A stretch of 64,000 bases of DNA from Nicotiana tabacum (lineage: Eukaryota > Streptophyta > Magnoliopsida > Solanales > Solanaceae): positions 45,672,806 to 45,736,805 of the forward strand of contig NC_134095.1 in assembly GCF_000715075.1 (NCBI RefSeq). The letters are read 5' to 3'. The position numbers and the translations under genes were made by a program. Shown piece by piece: positions 10,409 through 21,098 of the stretch. The notes below the pieces were generated by a model. That model did not search any database and was not told the origin of the DNA. It saw only the letters and a program-made list of their open reading frames with translations. Each line of letters begins with the position of its first letter. Position 1 is the first letter of the stretch.

Positions 10409-12671
10409 TGCCACACCCCTTTTTTACCTCACTAACCACTTTAAAATGATAAAGAGTGATTTTTAAAGCTCAAAAGAGTTTTCCAATTAGAAAGTGACAA
10501 AAATTTGTGTTCAAAAGGATTTTTCAGAGTCGCCACTTGACATTTGATTTCGATGTGTCAAGTCACCGTTTTAAAAAAATAATAATTTTTCCTTTTAAAA
10601 TACTTTGGACTCCAAAACTAAGTCTGCACCGAAGATTCAGGTAAGAGGCTTCGTTTGACTCGGGAAAAAGGTGTTAGGCATTCCCTGAGTCCCGCAAAAG
10701 TCACGGTTGTATACTCGATCTAGTTGGCTTTTAAAATATTCGAATTAAGGTAAAAAAACACAGAAAAAGAAAAATAAATACACAAGAGGCTCGAGGTCGT
10801 CCCCACCTAAATATAAGAAAATAAAATAAGAGGAAAATACTAAAAGTCTATACTATGCTCACTCCACGAATATGTCATGGCCTCCATTTACATTCACTTC
10901 AGGACATACTCCGGATAAAAATAATATACAAACTCTAGGGGGCATACCCCTGTATATAACTAAAGGGAACAACCTCTTTTCTCGGCAAAATGAAAAGAAG
11001 CGACCTACGGTTTGCCTATCCGAGTGCGGTCGGCCTAAGCATGCTCCTAGCGAAGAAAGCGATAAAATAAATTAAAAGCAATAAAATATTTAAAGTCTAA
11101 TTTGTTTACATGTGTAGTGTCACCTCCCACAACCCAATCAGACAAATCAATTTACTCTTTAAAGAGTATCTTAGGATTTAATTAAGATAAGCAATTCATC
11201 GTCACTAGTGATCACCTAAATGTCATTCCGAACCACAAAATCAAAGCAGTAATAAACCAAAGATATCCAAATACCAAATAAATCAGGGAAACCGGAGAAA
11301 GAAAAATCAAAATAAACCCAAACAGACTAACATCACATTATGAATCACATAGTATCAAGAATTGAAGATTAAGGGAAGAATAGACCTCTAGTGGAGCAAT
11401 TTTCCTTTGAAATTGAAGAGTTTAAAACGCCAGAACTTGATTTATACAATAAGATCGAACCATCAAAATCACGAACCGAAACCACAGATGGGTGGCAGAT
11501 TGACCGAATCCCACCGGAAAAACTCAAACCTTGCCGACGAACTCGAATCCTACTCGAACAAGAGAGTATCGAAGTACAAAGAGTAGACCAAAACTCTGCG
11601 TTCAGATCTTTCGGAGTTGTGCAGCGTAACTTATCGAGTCTTGTTGCTCTATTTTTGGAGAGACAAAAGAGGAACAAAATATGGTTATAATATTTTCGGT
11701 GGTGAAGGAGATGAATTTGTGGTTGACCCGCAAAACAAAGATGATGGATGGTGGCTTCTAAGGCTGGGATCTACGGTGAAGCTCGCATGGTGAAAACAGA
11801 AAGAAGAAGAAAAGCTGCAAAGATGGTGAAGCTTTTTTTTTTTTGGGATTGTGGCGTTGGTGGTTGCCGGATTTCCGACGGTTTGGTGGCTGGCGGCGAG
11901 AGGGTTGGGGTGTGGCTGCTATTTGTGTAGGAGAGGGTTATTCTTTGGAGAGGAGGAGATGAATGGCGGCTTCGAGGTTCAGGGGGTGTGGAAGGGTGGT
12001 CGTTAGTTGTTGATGGGGGTGGTCGCCGTCGTTTGTGGGGGTGCTGCTGGAGGAGGCGATGGTTAGAGAAGGGAGAGGTGGTGCGACTGGAGAAGGGGGG
12101 GTCCAGCGACGATTGGTGCTTCTTGGTGAAGGGGAATTCGGGTTCTTCTTTTTTTTTTTGGGGGGGGGGGGGTCTCTCTTAGGGTTAGTGAAGGGTCCTC
12201 TCTTTTTAGGGGAGTGGGGGTATGGGTTAAGGGATCAATTCCAAAAATAGGCCTAAAAAATAGATTGTTTAACCCAAATTTGATTCTTTCTCATTGAACA
12301 AGAATAAAAATACTATCAACATATATTAATTAATCCTACTTAAGTAGAAATAACTATTAAAATAAAACTAACCATTAGAACAAATTATTTTTGATATTTT
12401 TCAAATATCATGCTAAAAATAAAAATAGGATTAGATTAAAATCATCACAAAATTTAAATAATATTGCTACAAAAAATACTAATATTCTTGAAAAAGATAT
12501 GTAGTGAGGTAAAAAAAACAAAGTGAAACTATTTTTGTATTTTCAAATTTTATGTTCTACTATTCAATTAAAAGTGAAAAATAGGCTAAATCCTATTAAA
12601 ATAAAAATAAGTAAATATTTTTAAAAATACTACTTTTAAAATTTGCGCGGGTAAAAAATTACATACTTACA
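10409..12671 (-). repeat. 3' LTR of the Ogre/Tat-like element
   Basis: Plus-strand ends TGCCACACCCC and ACATACTTACA. It aligns with 21099-23157 over most of its length. It differs by a replaced block (about 11493-11725) and by an extra AT-rich stretch of about 150 bp (about 12265-12415). It has a T11 run followed by G12 at about 12148-12172. Open frames of about 100 codons on both strands near 11370-11690 have no support as genes. Confidence 0.9.
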
Positions 12672-12672
12672 G

Positions 12673-12687
12673 CTGCCCCTCTTTACT
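12673..12687 (-). other. Polypurine tract of the Ogre/Tat-like element
   Basis: The minus strand reads AAGTAAAGAGGGGCAG directly before the LTR start TGTAAGTATG. Confidence 0.8.
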
Positions 12688-12809
12688 TGGAAACACGAAG
12701 AGTTTTCAGAGCAAAGAAAAATAAGCAACGTAATTAATTTATGACCCGACGCTTATTCAAAAGAAAAGAAAGATGGGTAAAAGATTGTGACCGAGCCCTG
12801 GTATTTGAG

Positions 12810-12856
12810 CTGCCTACATATCCTTGGCTATAAAGGAATCAGGCCATATGTAGTTC
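12810..12856 (-). repeat. Hairpin motif copy 1
   Basis: Outer arms CTACATAT (12814-12821) and ATATGTAG (12846-12853) are perfectly complementary. Inner arms CCTT and AAGG also pair. It is one of four copies of the same motif in this element. Confidence 0.8.
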
Positions 12857-13533
12857 AGAAGTGAATGAAGTTATGGAGTGTGTGGAGAGGACGAGAGAGT
12901 CGAGTGAGATACCGTTCTGTCGAGGTTCCGGTCTGCGGTCCTGTTATTACGTCAAATCAAAATCTAAAAGAACTAAGCAAGCCTATCAACTATGAGTTAC
13001 AAGATTCCTATCTATAAGTCTACTGAAGCTTGATCTTGAGTCTTGAATGGTCCTTTATGCAGAATTTTGATTTGAACCTTGATGTTTTCTAGCTGCAAGT
13101 GTTGATTCATTCTTCCACGACTTCATGCAGTGCTCGTAACTTCAACCATGTCTTGAGTAGTTCACATCTTTCATCTTCTTCTGCATTTGGATTTACTTCT
13201 CTTTTTTTCCCTTTCATTCTGGATTGAGACTTCTTCTTTTGGTTATCTCGAATTGTCGACTCGCATTCTTGAGGCGAGCTTCTGCTACTTCTAACTTGAT
13301 TTGAATTCTGAAATGACTTCCCTCATTCTTCAGGTGGGCTCCTGCTACTAATTTGAAATTTGGAGTAACTCTGAAAAGAACTTCCTCGTTCTCCAGGTGG
13401 GTGCCTGCAATCAAAACAACAAAACAAACAAAATTTTCTGCCCCGGTTTGCACTAGGAAGATTTTTGAGTTGTTAGCAAAACTGTAAATCACCTATTCTA
13501 TTGATGCAATGATAAGAGTAAAACTAAAGACTC

Positions 13534-14770
13534 GACTAGGATGTGAGTCTCCTAGGGATGAACTCAAACGACTTAAACTAGGAAGTGCGTCTCCTAGGGA
13601 TGAAACTTGAATGAACCAAACTAGGAAGTGTGTCTCCTAAGGATAAAACTCGAATGACTCAAACTAGGAAGTGCGTCTCCTAGGGATGAAACTTGAATGA
13701 ACCAAACTAGGAAGTGCGTCTCCTAGAGGTGAAACTTCAATGAACCAAAACTAGGAAGTGCATCTCCTAAGGATAAAATCTCAATTTAGGAAGTGCGTCT
13801 CCTAAATAGTATAACCTGAAAGACCCAGACTAGGAAGTGCATCTCCTAGGGGTGAAACTTCAATGACTCAAACTAGGAAGTGCGTCTCCTAGGAATGAAC
13901 ATAAATAAACCAAAACTAGGAAGTGCATCTCCTACGGGTAAAATCTCAATATAGGAAGTGCGTCTCCTAAATAGTATAACCTGAAAAACCCAAACTAGGA
14001 AGTGCGTATCCTAGGGGTAAAACTTCAATGACTCAAACTAGGAAGTGTGTCTCCTAAGAATGAACTTAAATGACCCAAAACTAGGAAGTGCATCTCCTAC
14101 GGGTAAAATCTCAATTTAGGAAGTGCGACTCTTAAAACAAAATATATCCTGAAAAACCCAGACTACGAAGTACGTCTCCTAGGGATGAACTTAAATGACT
14201 TAAAACTAGGAAGTGCGTCTCCTACAGGTAAAATCTCAATTTAGGAAGTATGTCTGCTAAAGCAAAAATATAATCTGAAGGACCCAGACTAGGAAGTGCA
14301 TCTTCTAGGGGTGAAACTTCAATGACTCAAACTAGGAAGTGTGTATCCTAGTAATGAACTTAAATGACCCAAAACTAGGAAGTGTGTCTCCTAGGGGTAA
14401 AATCTCAATTTAGGAAGTGCGACTCCTAAAAAAATATAACCTAAAAGACCCAAACTACGAAGTGCGTCTCCTAAGGATGAACTTAAATGACTCAAAACTA
14501 GGAAGTGCGTCTCCTATAGGTAAAATCTCAATTTAGGAAGTGCATCTGCTAAAGCAAAAATATAATCTGAAAGACCCAGACTAGGAAGTGCATCTCCTAG
14601 GGGTGAAACTTCAATGACTCAAACTAGGAAGCGTGTCTCCTAGGAATGAACTTAAATGACCCAAAACTAGGAAGTGCCTCTCCTAGGGGTAAAATCTTAT
14701 TTTAGAAAATGCATCTCCTAAAAAAGATATAACCTAAAAGACCCAAACAAGGAAGTGCGTCTCCTAGGGG
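13534..14770. repeat. Minisatellite with higher-order structure in the 3' region
   Basis: About 30 units of 41-44 bp, each with the core CTAGGAAGTGCGTCTCCTAG followed by GGATGAA-type spacer. The core is itself a near-palindrome (CTAGGA and TCCTAG). A variant unit beginning TCAATTTAGGAAGTG recurs at 13781, 13946, 14111, 14236, 14405, 14528 and about 14696. The spacings are therefore about 165 or 124 bp, that is blocks of four or three monomers. The array lies between the integrase tail and the 3' LTR, where Ogre/Tat elements are known to carry variable tandem repeats that can seed satellites. Confidence 0.93.
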
Positions 14771-15030
14771 TGAGACTGAGCTTGAGGAAAACTATAAACT
14801 AAGCTTGACTAAAGTAAAAACTGACGCTATTCTCCGGGCGGGACCCCTGAAATCGAGGAAAACTAATGATTATCCAACTTAACAAAATTAAATACTGACC
14901 CTATTCTCTAGGAGGGACCCCTGAACTCAAGGAAAGCCAAATATTCCGATCAACTAGGGAAAATACCTAGGAGGTATGGTTCTTCTCAACTAGGGAAAAT
15001 GCCTAGGAGGTGTGATCTAGCCTTTGCGTA
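14771..15030. repeat. Two short tandem duplications beside the minisatellite
   Basis: One pair shares ACCCCTGAA after a CTATTCTC stretch (about 14830 and 14895). A second pair shares CAACTAGGGAAAAT followed by CCTAGGAGGT (about 14961 and 14988). Confidence 0.7.
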
Positions 15031-16550
15031 AGCAGAATTTGGGTATTACACCTGAAAAATTCAATCTTCCAAGATTTGATATGAACATAGCCTTCATCCC
15101 TATTTCAGACAAAGAAAACTTGTGAGTTTAAAACATGGTGGTTAGTTTGTGGCCTTGACTACAAGGGCGATTTCTCTTGCACTTGTCATGATCAACTTGG
15201 ACTTCAACTTGGAAGACAGAGCTTGTTATCAGCCGACCGCTTTTCCGGACAACCCTTATCACAAGAAATATTCATGATTCATTCAAGTCCAATACCTTAT
15301 GCCTGATGCATTGCACTCGTGTTCTAACATTCACCAAATATTTGCATTTTACATCAATCCCAAAGAACATCTATTACACCAACTCAATGCACACACTATT
15401 CTCTTGTGTCTTATGTTATTTTGATGTGCTTTCCAGACTCGGCTTTGTGTGATTAAAAAGCTGGTAGCAGATTTTGAAGTCATTTCTAACTTGTTTTGAC
15501 AAAATAGACTCAAAAGAGATTAAAATAAGAGGAACAAAATAAGAAAAAAAAACGAGAAGAGATGGTATCTAACAAGAAAAAATTTTTACCTAGGAAAAAG
15601 AACAAAGTAGAAACTAATCTTATTTGAAGGCCATCTCCACTAACCATGACATACATTTTGAATTAAGTGGTCTGATATGTCAAGCGAGTCTAATCTTCAA
15701 CTCTTGTTATGCCTCTAAGTTGTGAAACTGGGCTTCAGCGCTCCAATTGTCCTATTTGATCCACAATCCTCAGTTGACTTGTAGTGCCCTGAAGGGTTTT
15801 CACCATCAAGCCTCTATCATTTTGCTCTTTTTCTCAACTCACCGTCGCTTTACGGTGCCCATGAGGGTTTTCACCAATAAGACTCTCACATTTAATTATT
15901 TTCTCTCTTTGTGCCGGGAATAAGGTATTACCCATGATACAGGAAGATCATATTTTTACACACGCTTGATTTGGCATCCTCAAAGATTGGGCAGAAGGTC
16001 TTTCTTTGGACCGTAATGTAGACTTTTAGACAGGGTTAGAAAGAAAGGGTGGCATGAATTCTCAAAATAATTTAAGATGAAAGGGTTCAAAATTACAACT
16101 TTTGGAATCAGATCTTTTGGCAAAATTAAAATTTCTGCCCCAGTTTCTTGGAGTCTGGGATTTTTTTTGGATTTTTTCTTTGATGGGACCGAACCTCAGA
16201 GTAAGACTGCCTACATATCCTTAAAAGGAATCAGGTCGAACGTAGTTCAAACATAAAATTGGTTTATTTTGTTGGTTTTCTTTTCCTTTTCTTTCTTGTC
16301 TTTTTTCTCTTTTTTTTTCTCTTTTCTCCTTTTTTTTATTTTCTCCTTTTTTTTCTCTTTACCTTTCTTTTGCCTTTCTAATCCCTAACTCCACTTCTGA
16401 TTCCAAAAGAGGGGTATGAAATAAAACAAATTAAGGCTCAAAAGGGGTAGTAAAAGATAAAAGTGTTTGGGTAGCAAAATAAAATGTCTTCGTCATACCG
16501 AACTTTAAAAATGCCAAGTACAAACATGCAATTGAGGGTAAGCGAAGAAA
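15031..16550 (-). other. Non-coding 3' region of the Ogre/Tat-like element
   Basis: No coding features. It holds hairpin motif copy 2 and a long pyrimidine tract of T and C runs at about 16270-16385. Confidence 0.6.
16207..16248 (-). repeat. Hairpin motif copy 2
   Basis: CTGCCTACATATCC followed by an inner hairpin TCCTT-AA-AAGGA (16218-16229) and the closing arm CGTAGTTC. Outer pairing is reduced to CTAC with GTAG. Confidence 0.75.
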
Positions 16551-16784
16551 TTATACATAGTATCTATTGATGGCATCAACACAAACAGAAAGTGTCGACG
16601 GGTAATACCTTTGTCCCAATGAATGATCATTTCCAGTTCGAAGCAGACTTGACTCAACCTTACCTTGATATGGAAGAATGCATTTCAACACTGACTGATC
16701 TACCTCAAACTGTTTGAGAGACATTTTTTTGTTGTATGCTCTTATCAACCTCTTGATTTCCCAGACTAACTGCCTCAGTTTCAC
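16551..16784 (-). pseudogene. Integrase C-terminal tail remnant of the Ogre/Tat-like element
   Basis: 77-residue frame ending in DAINRYYV. It contains RAYNKKM, then KQFEVDQSVLKCILPYQGK, which match the C-terminal end of Tat-type gypsy polyproteins as I recall them: an RAYNKKV phrase, a basic F-x-V-G-x-L-V-L-R stretch, and a final KRYYV. The catalytic core is absent upstream; only about 570 bases separate this tail from the end of the gag remnant. A 77-residue match by memory is modest evidence, but its position and its stop at the expected pol end support it. Confidence 0.65.
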
Positions 16785-17358
16785 TTAATTCAAGCTTCAG
16801 GTTATCTCAGAATGCGTGAATCTTAACTTGTTTCCTCAAATGCATCCTTTTATCATATTCGAAACTGTGTCATTGCTTCTTAGACTAACTTTCAAGACTA
16901 GGCTGTGAATTATACGTGCATGTTATGTCACTAGAGTTAGCATGAAAAGAACTATAAAAGAAAAAGTAACCTAAACAAAAACTGACTAGAACTAACAGAA
17001 AACAGGAGATTGCATTAGATAGATAGTGAAAAGGGTTTGAACAAAACAAGCAAAATAGACATGGGTTACAACCCTGGAATAATCCTAGATAACACTAAAC
17101 GAGTTACTACAACTAAACAAACTAGGCAAAATAAGAAGAAGAAGAAGAAGAAGAAGAAGGGTTTGAGCCACAAGACAATATCTGGATTACAACGCTGAAA
17201 TAACCCGGACAACAGAAATGACAACAAAATAAACCACCAAAACTCCTCCCTGGCTAGCCAAGAAAGGAGTGTCTTTCCAATTACCAAGCTCGACATCTTA
17301 GCCACTGAGTTCCACATCAATATTACCAGAACCTCTACAAGTCTCCATCATGTTGACC
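16785..17358 (-). other. Spacer where pol should be, with an AAG microsatellite
   Basis: About 570 bp between gag and the integrase tail. It holds about nine AAG units at 17133-17159. It has no protease, reverse transcriptase or RNase H motif in any frame; the minus-strand frame at 17066-17320 is low-complexity, with an F-run from the microsatellite. Confidence 0.6.
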
Positions 17359-19065
17359 TTAGCAAATAGATTTTGGGTCCCTTTTTGCCAACTCGTTCTT
17401 AAGATCAACCTCTAGAACCGAGACTGATAGCACTGAAAAATTTGCGGTAAGTGGACCTCCAAGGTATTCAGAAGAGTTCTCATATTCCTTTTCCACATGA
17501 ATCATGCCCGCCATATGCGTCTCATTATGAACAGGCAATGGACTTTGGCTAGTATCTGCTGCATTTGGATTTTGCACGGTAATGTCACCTACATCAATAA
17601 ACTTCTGGATTGCTCTTTTCAGATGCCAAAACTTTTCTATATTGTGCCCCGGGTCATTAGAACAATATGCATATCTTTGAGAAAAATCAAAATTCTTTGG
17701 AAGGGGGTTCAACATTTTTATCTGAATCGGCTTCAACATGTCCAATTGCCTCAACGTATGGAATAGACTGGCATATGATTCTCCAATAAGAGTGAAAGAC
17801 TTTTCTCTTTGCTGTTGCCTTCTCATTTTGTACTCCGTCCTTGGTTGGAACCTCTTTCAGGTAGGTGGTTGATATGCTTGTAGAGGTGGGTAAGACATTT
17901 GTGGAGGAGGTGCAAGCTGTTGCAGGTTTCGTGGGTGTGGAGCATATGGCGGTGCATTGTGGATAGAGTACTAGGAAGGTGAGGTATGACTTTGGGGATT
18001 TTGTGGAGGAAAGTACCATTAATGAGGATTATCTGGAGTACGAGGATATTCATGAGGTCGGTATTGAGGCTGAAAGTGTTTAGCAGGAATGCCCACTGGA
18101 TCCTGTCATTGGCGGGGCTCAGCAACATCTTTTCTATCAATCGGAGGACTTACCCGAGAAACTTGTTCGTTCCATATGAGCCAAAACTCCCTAAAACTTC
18201 CCTCAAGTTTCTTTTCTATCTGAGATAAGGAGGAACGGTCTGGGAGAATGACTACATTGTACTGATAGTGCCAAACAAAATCATGAGCCATGTCACCCCA
18301 TGCATGCCACTTACTGACATACCTCTCCAAGGCTTCCCCACTCAAACTCTCACTGAAATTCGCCATCAACAATTCATCTTTCCCACAAACACTTCTCATT
18401 TCACTGCAATAACCCCTCAGATGGGCTACTGGATCTCCACGCCCATCATATAAGTTAAACTTTGGTATTTTAAACCCCGAAGGCAGACGAATATCCAGAA
18501 ACATACACAAGTCTATAAGACATGCTATTTCCCATCTCTTGCATGTTCTTTAAGGATTGTTCTATACCTTTCAACTTTCTAGATATCTCATGTTTCTCCA
18601 CCGTCTTAGCAGGCTTTCCAGTTTCACCGGGAGGCTCAAAATGAGGAGTGTAAGAGTATGGATCCGAGACCTTGAAAGTGGGTACTGGAGCATAGTGTTG
18701 GGCATTGGGGACTTTGAACACAGTCTCGTTAGAGGATCGAGGAAGAATAGGTGGTGGAGGAGCTATAAAAACACGAGTAGTCAAAGGAGTTGGAAATGAG
18801 GTGGTTTTGGGGGTGGAGTGTGAAAAGGTTGTGGGGAGATATAAGTAGCAGAGGGAATCTGGATTTGTGACAGTGGCGAAATGGTAACGAGGCTTTCAGT
18901 GTAGTTAATGGGAAATAATGGCGGAGGACGCCCACTAATCCAGGCTTGGTACATTTTGGCCATCTGTCTTTTCAACCTTAGGACCTCTTATTTCAACTCA
19001 AATTCTGATTCAACAATCTTCTTAGGCGAATCGACAACACCTGTGTCCAAGTCTTTGCTAGCCAT
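17359..19065 (-). pseudogene. Ogre/Tat-type gag remnant
   Basis: Start placed at the ATG at 19065 (MASKDLDTGVVDSPKK). A TAA follows within about 30 codons, then LRLKRQMAKMYQAWISGRPP, a coiled-coil-like start. Further pieces lie in shifting frames. 18470-18784 has FKVPNAQHYAPVPTFKVSDP. 18106-18510 is the gag core, with LPSGFKIPKFNLYDGRGDP, then AHLRGYCSEM, PDRSSLSQIEKK and SFREFW. 17359-17826 has FTLIGESYASLF, LNPLPKNFDFSQRYAYC and GHNIEKFWHLK, the pre-protease region. In GHNIEKFWHLK a Phe stands where the family has a zinc-ligand Cys. At least three frameshifts are present. Confidence 0.82.
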
Positions 19066-19481
19066 GGCTACCTTGCTCTTTGACCTTGTGTTGTACGAAT
19101 GACTCGCTAAAATGCCACAAACTAACCACCTTCTGTTGTAATAACCATTAAAGTACCAAAGAGGAGCAAAACAAAACCAATATGTTAGCGTTAGGGCATT
19201 TATCAGAAAGAAATATCACATTGAATACAATGCACCTAGCAACAATTAATGGTTCTAGAATGACTTCAAGGGTCACAAGGTCATTTTGCATCATCCCAAT
19301 TTTGTTCATTTCAATCTTCTCATTTCTTTCTTTTCTAGCACTTCTTGGCTTGCTCATTTTCTTTCTTCTCTTTTGTTTTCTTATTATCACTCTATTCTTT
19401 CCTCTCATTTCTCACATCCCGTAATTTCATTCTCTTTTTCTTTTTTTTTTTAATAATGATTCGATCTAACCCTATGTAGGT

Positions 19482-19524
19482 TGCCTATGTATCATGTTCC
19501 ACATGAATCAGACCAAGCATAGTA
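19482..19524 (-). repeat. Hairpin motif copy 3
   Basis: Inner arms TCATGT and ACATGA around TCC (19492-19506) and outer arms CTATG and CATAG (19485-19489, 19518-19522) pair, although both differ in sequence from copy 1. Confidence 0.75.
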
Positions 19525-20250
19525 CTGTAAAAGTAATGGACAAAATAAACTAAAAACAAAAATCTTTTTGGATTTTCATTTATAACTTTTTTTTCAAATA
19601 CAAATGGGAAGTATGATGACAAAAGACTCGACAAACTACTAGTCAAGACAAGAATGTAAAAGAAAACATGAAAACAGACTCAAAATATAAAAAGTCTCTT
19701 CAAACAAGCTCCCAAATGCGATGGTCCTGCGGTATCTGTCATGCTCGAGCTCTGGTACATGGATCCATGTTTGAATGAGAAAAATAAGACCAAGTAGATT
19801 AGTGACTCAAGACACTATGCGACACCACGACACCTTCTATTGGATGCAAGGCATGATTAAGGCTATTTTTGTAAAATGACCTACGTGGCCAAATGTGGAT
19901 AGAGTGCAAAATCAACAAAGGTGACCTAAGACATGAAAAAATTACTTTGGAAAAATGACCCATGTTGTAGAAATGGCCTATGTGGCCAAAAATGGCTAGA
20001 AGTGCAAAACAGCCGATGTGGCCAAAAATGGCTAGACATGCAAATTTGACCAGGACGAGCCTAAAGTAAAGAGATACCTAATTGTGGATTCAAGACTCTC
20101 CAGACACAATTAAGCAAGCTAGTTTACGAAATTAGCCTTATTTTGCAAAACGGCCGATGTAGCCAAATGTGGCTACACAAGCAAGATTTGGCTACGACCC
20201 CCGAAGCCAAGAACCTAAGACTCACTAGGAAGACCGGACCCTATGTGGAC

Positions 20251-20298
20251 CGCCTACGTATCCCACCTCAAAAGATGAGAATCAGGTATGCGTAGTTC
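20251..20298 (-). repeat. Hairpin motif copy 4
   Basis: Outer arms CTACG (20254-20258) and CGTAG (20291-20295) pair; inner CTCA and TGAG pair around a short loop. It lies about 800 bases downstream of the primer site on the element strand. Confidence 0.72.
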
Positions 20299-21076
20299 GG
20301 GAAGATTGGATATGGGAGAGAATTTTTAAAAAAATAATTTGGAGAAAACATATTTTTTGTCTTTTTTGAAAAATGACGGGAAAGTGCAAAATCTTTTTGA
20401 ATTTTTCATTTTCATTTGTTTGGTCTTTTTATTGAAATAAAATTGTGAAAGAGAAATATAACTGGGCCCTACTTGCTTTATTTTTACACTTCACCCTCTT
20501 TTCTTTCTCATTTACCCTCAACTATCATTGGTCCGCCAAATGACCCCTTTTACCCTTAAAGAATGCAACATGTAGTATATAGGGATGATTAAATGCCTTT
20601 TTGGGCATGGGCCCATTGTGACATAATTTGGATAGGCCTCCTACAAAAGGACAGATGCCTGGAACCAAGCCCTACTAGGTCTAAATGACAAAGCAAATAA
20701 GAATGACCTAAAGAATGACCTAAGTTTGAGGTTCACTAACAAGGCAATTCGGGGGAGCATACTGTCGATGGTGGCTACTCAAGCTTTCCACCTACTCCAT
20801 ACGTCTAATGGCGCCCCTCCTAAAATAAGGGCAACTCAACAAAGAGTTCGTGTATGCGACACATACTAAGAGACTTGTTGCAGAAAGAAGACCCATGATA
20901 TGAAAATAATGACAGTTATAAAGCGATAAACACATGAGGAAAAGCGATAATCACATAACCAACAAAACAGAAAATAAGACAAACAAACAAAATAAACAAA
21001 GTAAATAAATAAAACAAATACCTCAATCGAATATATTAAAAGCCAACAAGATCAAGTATCAGCTCGAACCTGCAAG

Positions 21077-21094
21077 TCCGTAGCAGAGTCGCCA
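21077..21094 (-). other. Primer-binding site of the Ogre/Tat-like element
   Basis: The minus strand reads TGGCGACTCTGCTACGG starting four bases after the LTR end. From memory, Ogre/Tat elements use a tRNA-Arg primer and this fits, but I could not compare it with tRNA sequences. Confidence 0.7.
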
Positions 21095-21098
21095 GAGC

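Larger units (their letters stand above)
19066..21076 (-). other. Non-coding leader of the Ogre/Tat-like element
   Basis: About 2 kb between the primer site and gag. It has repeated phrases GATGTGGCCAAAAATGGCTA and relatives at about 19880-20200 and hairpin copies 3 and 4. No coding features. Confidence 0.6.

Noticed and set aside
11369..11690. Overlapping open frames of about 100 codons on both strands in the Ogre/Tat-like LTR
   Set aside because: The frames are non-coding by context, are broken in the other LTR by the replaced block, and have no recognisable motif.
11988..12250. Gly/Trp/Arg-rich frames in the LTR
   Set aside because: Low-complexity translation of GC-rich LTR sequence; overlapping frames on the same strand, not matched in the other LTR.
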